Shown in pieces: positions 11,983 through 21,275 of a stretch of 64,000 bases of DNA (positions within the stretch are counted from its first letter, which is position 1; every line of letters starts with the position of its first letter). Source of the stretch: Lysobacteraceae bacterium SCN 69-320. Its GTDB lineage: Bacteria > Pseudomonadota > Gammaproteobacteria > Xanthomonadales > Rhodanobacteraceae. The notes below the pieces were generated by a model. The model was not told where the DNA came from. It ran no database searches and was given only the letters and a program-made list of their open reading frames with translations. Location: the NCBI GenBank assembly GCA_001725155.1, contig MEFP01000012.1, forward strand, positions 186,001 to 250,000, written 5' to 3'. Made by a program: the position numbers and the translations under genes.

Positions 11983-12744
11983 CTACAGCGCGATGAGCCC
12001 CAGCGCCAGGGCGCGCGCGCAGGTCGCGCTGCGCCCGCGCGTGCCGAGCTTGCGCGCGGCATTGGCGAGATGGAAGTTCACGGTGCGTTCGCTGGTGCCC
12101 AGGATCACGGAAATCTCCCAGGACGTCTTGCCGATCGCGGCCCAGTGCAGCACCTCGCGTTCGCGAGGACTGAGGACGGGACGCCCCCCGTTGTCGCCGG
12201 CCAGGCGCGACAAGGTCGCCTGCAGGCACGATGCGAAGTACAGGGCCGGCGCGATCGACGGCGCCAGGTCACGCAAGGTGCAGCGCTGCCGGGTCGCGAA
12301 CGTCATGATGGCCCACAGCGTATCCGGCGCGGCCAGCGGAATCGTGAGTCCGCCGGTCATGCCGGCGTCGCTGGCCTGACGCAGCAGCGGTCTGGCGACC
12401 TGGCGCAGATCCGCGTGCGTGTAACCGATGCCGCCCGACACCACCCATGAGGTCACGGGCAAGCCGGCACGCACATGGCGCACGCGCGGGTCCTCGCGTT
12501 CCTTTCCCTCGACGCTGGCGTCTCCGTCACGCAGCGCGCCGTTGCGCTGCACCCAGTCCGCCGGGAAGTTGCCGAACAGTCGCGTATCGGGCGTCGCAGC
12601 CGACGGCGGCACGACGAGCCGGGCCGAGTAGCCGTAGTAGGCATAGCCCCAATGCTGCGCAAAGCGCGTCGCAATCCGGCTCAGGTCCGCCTGCGTTCTC
12701 GCGCGCAGGATGGCATCGGCGTAGTCCCATTCCTTGAGTGGCAT
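11983..12744 (-). CDS. LuxR-family regulator with autoinducer-binding domain (LuxR solo)
   Basis: A 253-residue protein. Residues about 20-170 form an autoinducer-binding-like domain: conserved Asp-Pro (D85-P86 in EDPRVRHV) and Trp (W100) survive, though the stretch before them (DGDASVEGKE) looks like an insertion. Residues 191-250 form a classic LuxR helix-turn-helix (LSPREREVLHWAAIGKTSWE, then TVNFHLANAARKLG). It probably binds an acyl-homoserine-lactone-like signal and DNA; no luxI homologue is in the window, so it is called a solo. A short dyad lies 24 bases upstream of the ATG and may be its operator. Confidence 0.9.
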   Translation of the reverse strand: MPLKEWDYADAILRARTQADLSRIATRFAQHWGYAYYGYSARLVVPPSAATPDTRLFGNFPADWVQRNGALRDGDASVEGKEREDPRVRHVRAGLPVTSWVVSGGIGYTHADLRQVARPLLRQASDAGMTGGLTIPLAAPDTLWAIMTFATRQRCTLRDLAPSIAPALYFASCLQATLSRLAGDNGGRPVLSPREREVLHWAAIGKTSWEISVILGTSERTVNFHLANAARKLGTRGRSATCARALALGLIAL

Positions 12745-12767
12745 CGGCGGGGTGACGGATTCATGGC

Positions 12768-12786
12768 TGCACTGTCAATTAGTGCA
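12768..12786. promoter_or_regulatory. Dyad TGCACT-N7-AGTGCA, possible LuxR operator
   Basis: A perfect 6-bp inverted repeat with a 7-bp AT-rich spacer (GTCAATT) starts 24 bases upstream of the LuxR start codon, in an otherwise GC-rich intergenic region. Size and symmetry suit a LuxR-type dimer site, although the sequence is not the canonical lux box. Autoregulation is inferred from position only. Confidence 0.4.
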
Positions 12787-12873
12787 ATCGTGCCCCAATG
12801 CTGACCGGGTGTTTCGTTACCGTGTGCGCAGTCCGGCAGGCTCGAGCCGCGCGACCCGAGCCTGCCGGGCACG

Positions 12874-13560
12874 TCAGTGGATGGTGCAGCGCAAATTGTG
12901 CGCGACCGCGGTGATCGCCGGACGCGTGGCGCCGGGGCAGGTGACGGTGGCCAGGGAATCGGCCGAGCAGCCGCGCCCCTGCGGCGCGTACGCCGACGCG
13001 ACGGCCAGCGTATTGCCGTAGGTGATCGTTTCCTGCTGGCCCACGACGATGCCGTCGGCGTCGTATACGGTCACGTACACGCGATTCTTCGTCGCGATGG
13101 TCGGGCTCGAATTGTTCGCCGCGATTCCGCTCGCGCCGTACGGGCCGCCGCCGACGCCGCCGCCCGCCAGCGCGCGTGCCTCGAACGGGCCGCTCGCCCC
13201 CGGATGGACGCCCGTGCAGTCGCCGTAGACGTCCTGGTTGAGCGGAACCGGCGAGCTCAGCAGGCTGGTGAGCTCCTCGATCGGGCCGGAAGCACTGGCG
13301 ACACCGTCTTTCGTGGGCATCCGGCGCAATTCGCGCAGCTTCTTCAGCAGCGCCTGATGGCCGGCCGGGCCGACGGCGACGTAAGACTCCGTCGTGCCGA
13401 TGCTCTGCGCATACAGGCCGTCGGCGATCGGCGTCATGCCGTCATCGACGACGAGCCGGTCGGTATAGCTCGACGCCGGTTCCTGCGCGCTGGCAGCGCC
13501 GCAGGCGAGAACGCACACGAGACCGGCCGCGCAGGCGGCGTGAAGAGACGAGCGGATCAT
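12874..13560 (-). CDS. Secreted hypothetical protein
   Basis: A 228-residue protein with a clear Sec signal peptide (basic start, Ala/Val/Leu core, cleavage probably after GAASA near residue 25). The mature part has a Gly/Ala-rich linker (AGGGVGGGPYG), a beta-rich region (NRVYVTVYDADG), and several Cys (GDCTG, GRGCS, VTCPG, LRCTI) that could form periplasmic disulfides. No family recognised. It is followed by the LuxR gene on the same strand and preceded by the very large secreted protein, separated by hairpins. Confidence 0.75.
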   Translation of the reverse strand: MIRSSLHAACAAGLVCVLACGAASAQEPASSYTDRLVVDDGMTPIADGLYAQSIGTTESYVAVGPAGHQALLKKLRELRRMPTKDGVASASGPIEELTSLLSSPVPLNQDVYGDCTGVHPGASGPFEARALAGGGVGGGPYGASGIAANNSSPTIATKNRVYVTVYDADGIVVGQQETITYGNTLAVASAYAPQGRGCSADSLATVTCPGATRPAITAVAHNLRCTIH

Positions 13561-13637
13561 GGAAACCTCGGGTTCAGGGACGCGCCGGAGCGGCGCGGCA
13601 CTCGTTATAGGCAGCCCGGGCCTGCCCTGGTCGCTCC

Positions 13638-13697
13638 CCCTGTCGGTTCTGACAGGGTGCAGCCTGACGCTCCGGCGCCGGCCTGGGCCGGCGCCGG
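13638..13697. terminator. Two tandem hairpins after the large secreted protein gene
   Basis: Downstream of the stop at 13705 (minus strand) are two perfect inverted repeats: an 11-bp stem CCGGCGCCGGC at 13672-13682 paired with 13687-13697 around a 4-base loop, and a 7-bp stem CCCTGTC at 13638-13644 paired with 13651-13657. There is no T-run, so they may act as transcript-stabilising or Rho-assisted ends rather than as a classic intrinsic terminator. Confidence 0.5.
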
Positions 13698-13704
13698 TTG
13701 CGGA

Positions 13705-16700
13705 TCATTCAAACCCGTTGCCGAAGATGCCTACCGTGTCCGGTCCGTCGGTGGCCGTGTTGTTGGCCGTCTGCGGGTCGCCGAAGGCGCCGGAGAGTTC
13801 CACGGTTGCCGTCGCCGTGACCGGCTGTTCCGGTGTCGGCGGTACCGTCGCGCTGACCAGGAAGTTCACCCGTGACCCACCGGGCAGGGCCACTGTGCCG
13901 TCGAGGTTGCCGTTGCCCGACGCGCCGGGGCAGGTCGCGCCGCCCTGTGGGCTGCAGACCCAGCCGATACCGGTCAGATGGGCCGGCAAGGCCAGGCGCA
14001 CGCGCGCGCCGGTCACCGCGGTACTCGTGCCGTTGTCCACTTCGACCAGCCAGCCGACGGTACTGCCGCCGTTGATGTAGCGCGTCCCGTTGCTGTTGCT
14101 GATGGCGAGGTCGGCGAGGATGCGCGGCGTCACCTCGAGACTGTTGGATACGCTGCCCGCGCCGACCTTGTTGTTCGCCACGACACTGCAGGCGTACGCC
14201 GTGCCGGCGGTGAGGCCGGTGACGGTGAGCGGCGAGGCGGTGCCGTTTGCCGTATGCGTGCCGGGCGTGCAGCTCGCGGCATAACCGGTGATCGCGCTGC
14301 CGCCGTTGTCGCCGGGAGCGGCGAACGTGAGCACGGCGCCGTTGCCGTTCGGCGTGCCGACGGCGCTCGCGAGCTGCGGCGCGCCGGGCACGGCGGCCGG
14401 CGTCACAGGGGACGATGCCGAGGACGCCGCGCCCATGCCGACGTCGTTGGCCGCCTTCACGGTGCAGGTCACCGGCGTACCGTTCGGGAGGCCGGTCACG
14501 GCGATCGGCGACGCGGTGCCGGTCTGGCTCATGCTGCCGCAGGTCGCCGTATAGCCCGTGACAGCGCTGCCGCCGTTGTTCACCGGCGCGACGAAGGCGA
14601 CGCTGACCTGCGCGTTGCCGCGCGTGGCGACCACACCCGTCGGCGCGTCGGGCACGGTGGCCGGCGTCACCGTATTGGAACTGGCCGAGGCAGGGCCTTC
14701 GCCGACATCGTTGGCTGCCTTCACGGTGCAGCTCACCGGCGTGCCATTGGGCAGACCGCTCACGACGACCGGCGACGCGGGACCGCTGTGGGTCGCGCTG
14801 CCGCAGGTCGCGCTGTAGCCGGTGATGGCGGCGCCGCCGTTGTTCGCCGGCGCGACGAAAGCGACGCTGACCTGCGCGTTGCCGCGCGTGGCGACGATGC
14901 CGGTCGGCGCGTCGGGCAGCGTGGCCGGCGTCACGCTGGCCGACGGTGCCGACGGCGCGCTGTTGCCGCGCGCGTTGGCGGCGGTGACGGTGCAGGTCAC
15001 CGGCGTACCGTTGGCAAGTCCGGCGACCACGAGCGGCGAACCCGGACCGTTCTGGCTGTGGCCGCCGCAGGTGGCGGTATAGCCGGTAATGGCGCTGCCG
15101 CCGTTGCCGGCCGGCGCAGCGAAGGCCACGCTGACCTGGCCGTTGCCGCGCGTGGCGACCACGCCGGTGGGCGGATCGGGCACCGTGGACGGCGTGACGG
15201 GCCCGGCCGCTGCGAGCTGGCTTTGTCCGACGTCGTTCACGGCGGCGACGCTGCAGTAATAGGCGGTGCCGTTCGCCAGGCCGGCCACCACGATCGGCGA
15301 GGTCGTGCCGCTCGCGCTGAAGGTGAGGCAGCGCGCGGTATAGCCGATGATGGCCGAACCGCCGTCGCTGGTCGGCGCATCGAACGCGACGCTGATCGAC
15401 GCATTGCCCGGCGTCAGCGCGAGATTGCGCGGCTGGCCGGGACGCGCCGCGGGCGTGACGCTCGCGGACGTCGCCGACCACGGGCCGTAGCCGACCGCAT
15501 TGTGTGCGCGCACGCGGCAGGTCACCGCCACACCGTTGGCGAGGCCGCCGACGGTGATCGACGTCGTCGTGTCGGTTGCCGTCTTGCTGCCGCATTCGGC
15601 CGTATAGCTGTCGATCGGGCTGGTGCCCGGATCGCCCGGCGGCAGAAAGTCGACGGTGACCTGGCCGCCGCCCCGCACCACGCTGCTGATGAACGGTTCG
15701 GTCGGCGCCGCGGGCGCGATCACCGCATGGTTCGTCGAGGTCGCGTTGGAGGCTGCGTAGGTGCCGCTGCCGCCGTAGCTCGCGGTGAGCTGTTGGGTGC
15801 CGGCCGTCGGCGAGGTCAGCGCGCAACTGCCGCTGGCACTGTTGCCGCTGCCGGCGAGCGTCGCGTTGCAGATGACCGAGCCGTCGCCGATCGTGACGGT
15901 GCCGGTGATGTCGGCGCTGCCGCTGGCGCGCGTGACGCTCGCCGTCACGGTATACGGCTGGCCCGGCTGCGAAGGATCCGGCGTGTGCGACGTGATCGCG
16001 GTCGACGTCGCGATCAGCGGCACGCTCGGGACGGCCGAGCGGAACACGTCGGAATAGTTCAGCACGTCGCCGGGCACGAGATTGTTCGCCGTGCTGCTGA
16101 AGACCATGCGGCCGTCGTTGGCCACCGCATGCGGCCCGGCCGCGACCGGCGCATTCGACGGCGCTCCGGTGGGGGCGACGGAAACGAGGTGCAGATAGCC
16201 GGTCTGCAGGTTCTTCACGTAGGCCAGCGCCTTGCCCGCGGCGACGCCGTCGGCGAGGCCGGCCTGCGCGCAGACGAAGCCGGCCCACTGGGCGTTGCCG
16301 CTGATCGCCGCGTTCGTGCAGTCGCCGCCGCTGCCCGGCTGGCCCGTCGTGCTCGTGTTGAGGCGGGTGACGGTGCCGGTGGTCAGGTCCTTCAGGAACA
16401 CGTCGATGCGGCCGTTGTCGTCGCCGGCCACGAGGTTGTTCGCGGCCGAGAGGAAGGTGACGTAGCGTCCGTCGCTGCTGATCGACGGCTCGCTGCTGGC
16501 GCCGTTGCCCTGCGTGCCGTCGGCCGCGCTGCTGGCGCGCACGAGGCTGCCGTCGCCGAGCTGCTTGACGTAGATGTCGGCCACGCCGTTCGTGTCGTCG
16601 GGCGCGAAGTTGGTCGCGAGGCTGGCGAAGGCCACGCGCGTGCCGTCGTCGCTGATCATCGACTGCGTGCTGTCGCCGTTGCCCGGCACGCCGGCGGCCG

Positions 16701-19700
16701 TGGTGCTGACCATCGTCGTCGCGTTGGTGCTGCGGTTCTTCAGGAACACGTCCTCGAAGCCGTTCGTGTCGCCGGCCGTCAAGGTCGTGTCGGTGGCGCG
16801 GAACACGACCAGGGTGCCGTTGCTGTTGAGCGTCACCGGACCGAGCACGGTGCCGGCGGTTACCTGTGCGCCGCTCGAGTCGGTGCTGGCGCGGAAGAAC
16901 AGGAAGTTCACCGGATCGGTCATGACGACATCGGGCTTGCCGTTCGAATCGGACGCCGGGAAGAACTCCTGCGCCGTGCGCAGCGCCACCCAGGTGTTGT
17001 CGGCGCTGATGAACGGCGAGTCGGCATTCTGGCCCAGCGAGGCCGTACCGTAGGGCAGCGCGAACGTCGTGACGCCGTTGTTGAACAGGAATGCGTCGGG
17101 CACGCCGTTGGAATCGTTGTTCGTGTTGGTAAAGGCGTTCGACACATACAGCACACGGCCGCCGTCGCGCGAGCTCACCGGCGCCGTGCTGTCGCCGTTG
17201 GAGCGCACGCCGTCGTCCAGTGCAGCGCGCTGCGCCAGGTAGTAGTCGCGATCGTAGACGAACATGTCCTGCAGGCCGTTCCAGTCGAACAGCGTGATGT
17301 TCGCATTCGACGAATGGCCGCTCACGAACCGGCCGTCGTCGCTGATCGACGGCGCGTAGACGCCGCCCGAGAGCAGGAACGGACCGCCGCTGGAGCGGTC
17401 GAGGCGGGTGAGTTCGCCGGTGGTCAGATCCCTCTTGTACAGGCGCATCACCGGGCCGGTCTCCGCCGTGTAGACGCTGAGCTGGAACGCGAGATAGCGT
17501 CCGTCCGGCGTGAGGGCCGGCGCGTTGCCGACCCCGCCGATCAGCGTATTGCCCGTGGCCTGCGCGCGCTGCACCGCGCCGGACTGCAGGTCCTTGATGT
17601 AGACGTCGGGGTTGGCCGGGTTCACGGGCTGGGCGAGGTCGTGCGAGTACGACGTGAAGGCGACGTAGCGGCCGTCGGCGCTCACGACGGGTTTCTCGCT
17701 GCTGCTGTTCGCCCGTACGCCGGCGGCGGTGGCGCTGACGAGGCGGATCTGCCGCGTCGTGCGGTCCTTGATGTAGACGTCCAGCCCGATGTCGGTGTCT
17801 TCCGGCACGAAGTTCGAGGCCTGCGAGGCGAACACGACGTAGCGGCCGTTCGCGCTGATGTAGGGCTGGTGATTGCGGAAATTGGAGATCGTCTCGTCGC
17901 TGGCGGTGCTGACGAGATCGAGTTCGCCGGTGCGCATGTCCTTCACGTAGACGTCGTTGTGGATGTTGTTGTCGCGCGGCAGCAGGCGCTCGAAGGTCAG
18001 GAAGGCCACGTAGCGTCCGTCCGCCGAGATCGACGTGGGCATGCCTTCGAACTCGTTGTCGAGCACCGACTGCGAGCCGTCGGCGTGCATCGAGACGCGC
18101 ACCGTGCTGTCGGTGACGAGGTCCTTCACGAACACGTCGCGCACGCCGTTGGTGTCGTTCGGCACGAGGTTGGTCGCGAGCGAGCTGAACACCACGTAGC
18201 GGCCGTTGCCGCTCATCGCGAAGTCGCCGGATTCTCCGTTCGCCTGCTCGCCGGTGCTGGAGGTGTTGACGCGCCGGATCAGCGAGGTCTTGGAATCACG
18301 CACGAAGATATCGGCCAGGCCGTTGGTGTCGCCGGGCACGAAGTTCGTCGCCTCGGACTTGAACAGGAGATAGCGTCCGTTCGCACTGAGCGACTGGCGG
18401 TTGCCTTCGGAGGCGCCGTTCGCGTCGGGATAGTTGCGCACGCCGCCGCTGACCAGGGTGATCGGCGGCGCGACCACCTGCACGGCGAACGGCGCGCTGT
18501 CGCGCGCGGGATAGGTGCTGTTGCCCGGCCATCGTGCGACGAGATTGTGCAGGCCCGGCGTCGTGCTGCTCCACAGGCAGCCGCCGCTGGCGGCCTGGTA
18601 GATGCGGCAGAAATCGGTGCCGTCGGTGACGTCGACGTAGCCGCCGGGCACCGTCTCGAGGTAGCGCGAGATTTCGAAATCCACCATGACCCAGGTCCCC
18701 TGGCCGGTACGCACCACGTTCGGCGACACGCGCGCAATGCGCAGCTGCGTCACGTCGAGCGCGGTCGTGGCGGTGCTCGCTGCCCAGGGGCCCTGCGTCG
18801 CGAAGCTCGCGGTGAGCGTGTGCATGCCGGCATCGGTCGGCACCAGCGCGCACTGGCCGATTTCGCCGGGCGTGCCCTCCAGCACGATCGTGCAGTGCGA
18901 GGTGAAGAGATCGCCCGGCGGGCCGTCGTGGATCTCCACCGCGCCCCTGGGCTGGCCGCCCTGCGCGGGCGTCTCGTCGACCTTGACCTTGACGGTGACC
19001 GGCGCGAACGGCGCCGCACTGGACGGGATCACGTCGACGATGCTGGCCGTGGTGGGGCGGGACGCGATGACGTTCTGCGCCAACGAAGCACTCGCCGGCG
19101 AGGCGGCGCCGTCACCGGCGTAGCAGAGCCTGAGCGTGCGCTGTCCCGGCGTGTTGAATGTGATGCTGCACTGGTTGCCCGGCAGCGCGATGCTGCACTG
19201 GTGCGCGGGATCCGAAGGCGGCGAGGCGCAGTCGGGCGCGTCCTTCACGACCACGCTGCCGCCGAAGGTCATCGGCGGCGCGCCGAACGCAGGGCCCAGG
19301 GTCCAGCGGACGGTGAGCGGCGCACCCACGGCGACCGGGTCGCTGTCGGAGGTGATCGCGCTGAACTGGACCAGGCCGGAAACGGCGTGAGCCTCGGTGT
19401 CGCTGCTGGCGTCGAAGCCGCCGTAGCCGAGGTATTCCGCCGTGACGGTCTTGTGACCGCCGGCATTCGGCGCGATCTGGCATTCGGCGGTCTCGTTCGC
19501 GCTGCCGGCCAGCGTGATCGTGCAATAGGCCGTGTTGGGGTCCTCGCGCGGGCCGTCGCGCACTTCGACGACGCCGAGCGGATTGGCCGCGATGGGATTG
19601 CCCGCGGCCTTGGCGACATTCACGCGCACGGTGAACGGCTGCGTGAGGCTGCTCGCGTCGGGCAGATCCGACACGATCGTCGTGACCGTGTTCGCGCGCG

Positions 19701-20688
19701 GCGTCATGTACCAGTTCACTGACGGGTTGAAGCGCATCTGCGAACCGAAGACCGTCCAGTTGTTCGGCTGCAGACGCACGGTGGCGAGGCTGGTCGAGGC
19801 GAAGGCCGTCGTAGTGTCGAAACGCACCGGGATCTGGCAGGTCTCGCCGACCGGATTGGTATAGCGGCCGATGTAGACGAGCCGGGTGCGGTAGTCGTCC
19901 GCCGTGCCGACGATGCCGTCCATGCCGGCGCGGGCGAGGCGCAGCATGGCGATGTCGTCGTGCTGAAGATGGCGCTGCGCCTCGCCGGGCCGGGCGCCCT
20001 GCACGGCGGCGGCCTCGGCGTCGGGGAAGCCGAGCGCGGCGAGTACGTTGCGGGTGCCGTTCGCGGCGAACGCATGGCCGGCCGGCAAGGCGGCCAGCGC
20101 GCGGATCATCGTGGTCTGGTCGATCACGTCCGGCAGCAGGCCCGGGTTGTTCGCATTGCGTGCGTACCAGTGCAGGTTGACGTCGTCGCCGCGCACGTCG
20201 TCGGCGGAACCGTGGACGCCGTCGGCGCCGGCCGCCTGGTTGAAGACGCCGTTCGGCCCGCGCGTACTTCGGGTGCCGTAATAGGCATCGCCGCTCAGGC
20301 CCGATTCGTCGGCGTGGTTGGGATGCGCCAGACCGTGAGCGTGCAGCATCTCGTGCAGCAGCGCGCTTTCGAAATCGTATTGGCCGGCCGGCACGTCGGC
20401 GTCGGCGCCGCTCGCATACGTGTTGCGCGCGAGCGAGCGGAACGTGTTGATCGTCTCGATCACGTTGCGCACCGCGGGTTCGGCCGCGATCGCGAGGGCC
20501 GCGTCGCCGCCGAGGTCGACGCAGACGCGTATCGCTTCCTGCTCGCTGCCGTAGCCACTGAAGCTGCGCGCGTGGGTGAGGGCGTCGGGCTCGGTGTCGC
20601 TGCCGCTGACATAGGCGCCGGCCCGGGCATCGGCGCAGAACAGAGGGATCGACAGGGTCAGCAGGGCGGGCAGCAGCAGGCGCTTCAC
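13705..20688 (-). CDS. Giant secreted modular protein: metzincin motif, Ig-like, beta-propellers, FN3, GFE tail
   Basis: 2327 residues from a GTG preceded by AAGGAGG seven bases upstream; the GTGA overlap couples it to the upstream gene. A signal peptide ends near ADARA. Residues 112-122 read HEMLHAHGLAH, matching the HExxHxxGxxH zinc site of metzincins. About four Ig-like domains run to residue 750. Residues about 750-1555 contain 14 repeats of the S-A-(N/D)-G-R-Y-(V/L)-(V/A)-F plus D(V/I)(F/Y)(V/I)KD type (PD40/TolB-like), enough for two seven-bladed propellers. Another Ig-like domain, six FN3 domains (about 1655-2190, 88-residue period) and a DUF11-like domain follow. The protein ends IFGNGFE, a tail seen on many exported proteins of this lineage. 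It is probably a surface or outer-membrane-vesicle protease or adhesin. Confidence 0.88.
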   Translation of the reverse strand: MKRLLLPALLTLSIPLFCADARAGAYVSGSDTEPDALTHARSFSGYGSEQEAIRVCVDLGGDAALAIAAEPAVRNVIETINTFRSLARNTYASGADADVPAGQYDFESALLHEMLHAHGLAHPNHADESGLSGDAYYGTRSTRGPNGVFNQAAGADGVHGSADDVRGDDVNLHWYARNANNPGLLPDVIDQTTMIRALAALPAGHAFAANGTRNVLAALGFPDAEAAAVQGARPGEAQRHLQHDDIAMLRLARAGMDGIVGTADDYRTRLVYIGRYTNPVGETCQIPVRFDTTTAFASTSLATVRLQPNNWTVFGSQMRFNPSVNWYMTPRANTVTTIVSDLPDASSLTQPFTVRVNVAKAAGNPIAANPLGVVEVRDGPREDPNTAYCTITLAGSANETAECQIAPNAGGHKTVTAEYLGYGGFDASSDTEAHAVSGLVQFSAITSDSDPVAVGAPLTVRWTLGPAFGAPPMTFGGSVVVKDAPDCASPPSDPAHQCSIALPGNQCSITFNTPGQRTLRLCYAGDGAASPASASLAQNVIASRPTTASIVDVIPSSAAPFAPVTVKVKVDETPAQGGQPRGAVEIHDGPPGDLFTSHCTIVLEGTPGEIGQCALVPTDAGMHTLTASFATQGPWAASTATTALDVTQLRIARVSPNVVRTGQGTWVMVDFEISRYLETVPGGYVDVTDGTDFCRIYQAASGGCLWSSTTPGLHNLVARWPGNSTYPARDSAPFAVQVVAPPITLVSGGVRNYPDANGASEGNRQSLSANGRYLLFKSEATNFVPGDTNGLADIFVRDSKTSLIRRVNTSSTGEQANGESGDFAMSGNGRYVVFSSLATNLVPNDTNGVRDVFVKDLVTDSTVRVSMHADGSQSVLDNEFEGMPTSISADGRYVAFLTFERLLPRDNNIHNDVYVKDMRTGELDLVSTASDETISNFRNHQPYISANGRYVVFASQASNFVPEDTDIGLDVYIKDRTTRQIRLVSATAAGVRANSSSEKPVVSADGRYVAFTSYSHDLAQPVNPANPDVYIKDLQSGAVQRAQATGNTLIGGVGNAPALTPDGRYLAFQLSVYTAETGPVMRLYKRDLTTGELTRLDRSSGGPFLLSGGVYAPSISDDGRFVSGHSSNANITLFDWNGLQDMFVYDRDYYLAQRAALDDGVRSNGDSTAPVSSRDGGRVLYVSNAFTNTNNDSNGVPDAFLFNNGVTTFALPYGTASLGQNADSPFISADNTWVALRTAQEFFPASDSNGKPDVVMTDPVNFLFFRASTDSSGAQVTAGTVLGPVTLNSNGTLVVFRATDTTLTAGDTNGFEDVFLKNRSTNATTMVSTTAAGVPGNGDSTQSMISDDGTRVAFASLATNFAPDDTNGVADIYVKQLGDGSLVRASSAADGTQGNGASSEPSISSDGRYVTFLSAANNLVAGDDNGRIDVFLKDLTTGTVTRLNTSTTGQPGSGGDCTNAAISGNAQWAGFVCAQAGLADGVAAGKALAYVKNLQTGYLHLVSVAPTGAPSNAPVAAGPHAVANDGRMVFSSTANNLVPGDVLNYSDVFRSAVPSVPLIATSTAITSHTPDPSQPGQPYTVTASVTRASGSADITGTVTIGDGSVICNATLAGSGNSASGSCALTSPTAGTQQLTASYGGSGTYAASNATSTNHAVIAPAAPTEPFISSVVRGGGQVTVDFLPPGDPGTSPIDSYTAECGSKTATDTTTSITVGGLANGVAVTCRVRAHNAVGYGPWSATSASVTPAARPGQPRNLALTPGNASISVAFDAPTSDGGSAIIGYTARCLTFSASGTTSPIVVAGLANGTAYYCSVAAVNDVGQSQLAAAGPVTPSTVPDPPTGVVATRGNGQVSVAFAAPAGNGGSAITGYTATCGGHSQNGPGSPLVVAGLANGTPVTCTVTAANARGNSAPSAPSASVTPATLPDAPTGIVATRGNAQVSVAFVAPANNGGAAITGYSATCGSATHSGPASPVVVSGLPNGTPVSCTVKAANDVGEGPASASSNTVTPATVPDAPTGVVATRGNAQVSVAFVAPVNNGGSAVTGYTATCGSMSQTGTASPIAVTGLPNGTPVTCTVKAANDVGMGAASSASSPVTPAAVPGAPQLASAVGTPNGNGAVLTFAAPGDNGGSAITGYAASCTPGTHTANGTASPLTVTGLTAGTAYACSVVANNKVGAGSVSNSLEVTPRILADLAISNSNGTRYINGGSTVGWLVEVDNGTSTAVTGARVRLALPAHLTGIGWVCSPQGGATCPGASGNGNLDGTVALPGGSRVNFLVSATVPPTPEQPVTATATVELSGAFGDPQTANNTATDGPDTVGIFGNGFE

Positions 20689-21275
20689 GGCGTGCCTCCT
20701 TCGATGCGCACCGCGCCGCTGCGCGCGGCCAGCGATTCGATCGCCTGCACCGCCTCGGCCATCTGTTTCAGTGTCGCGTTTTCATGGCGCGCCGCCGCGG
20801 CGGGCAATCCCGCCCAGCCCGCGCTTGCCGCCTTGCCCGCGCTGACCCAGCGCAGCTCGTAGTAGTCGGCGTCGGGTTCGCTGTGCAGCGCCGAACCGGT
20901 TTCGACCGTCTTCTTGTCGGCGGCGGCGAGCTCGCTGCGCAGGCGCTTCGCGTCGAAGCTGCGCAGGGCGGGGCGGTCGACGCGGCTGCGCAGCGTGTCG
21001 AGCGCGGACTTGTCGAGATCGAGGCGATACTCGCCGGCGTCGCGCCGATAGGCGGGACGATGCACCTGCGTGCAGCCGTCGTCGTAGACGCGGATGACCG
21101 TGGTACGGTCGATGTCCGGTGCGATGCCGGCAGCGACGATGCGCAGCTGAATCGCCGGCATGTCGCCGCCACACGGGGACGCGGCTGCGGCGAGACCGGC
21201 GCCGCCCGAAAGGAATACCAGCAGCGCGCACGGCAACACGCGGGCCGGCGCACACCGGCGTAGCACGATGGACAT
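20685..21275 (-). CDS. Periplasmic hypothetical protein coupled to the giant secreted protein
   Basis: 196 residues from the ATG at 21275, chosen over an ATG 15 bases upstream because GGGGAG lies five bases before it. An N-terminal signal sequence (ALLVFLSGGAGLAAA) is followed by a beta-rich domain (IQLRIVAAGIAPDIDRTTVIRVYDDGC) and a charged helical C-terminus (DAKRLRSELAAADKKTVE). No known family recognised. Its stop overlaps the start of the 2327-residue gene, and that gene's strong ribosome site lies inside this coding sequence, so the two are co-translated and may act together, for example as chaperone or inhibitor; this is inference. Confidence 0.75.
   Translation of the reverse strand: MSIVLRRCAPARVLPCALLVFLSGGAGLAAAASPCGGDMPAIQLRIVAAGIAPDIDRTTVIRVYDDGCTQVHRPAYRRDAGEYRLDLDKSALDTLRSRVDRPALRSFDAKRLRSELAAADKKTVETGSALHSEPDADYYELRWVSAGKAASAGWAGLPAAAARHENATLKQMAEAVQAIESLAARSGAVRIEGGTP

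Noticed and set aside
14125-15715. Regular repeats of about 264 bases that could suggest a tandem DNA repeat or array
   Set aside because: They coincide with six FN3 protein domains of the sense gene and have no spacer-repeat structure of a CRISPR array.
13978-19722. A 1914-codon open frame antisense to the giant secreted protein gene
   Set aside because: It is Arg/Gly/Ala/Val-rich, repeats with the FN3 units of the sense gene, lacks a ribosome site and domains, and is explained by high GC at third positions.
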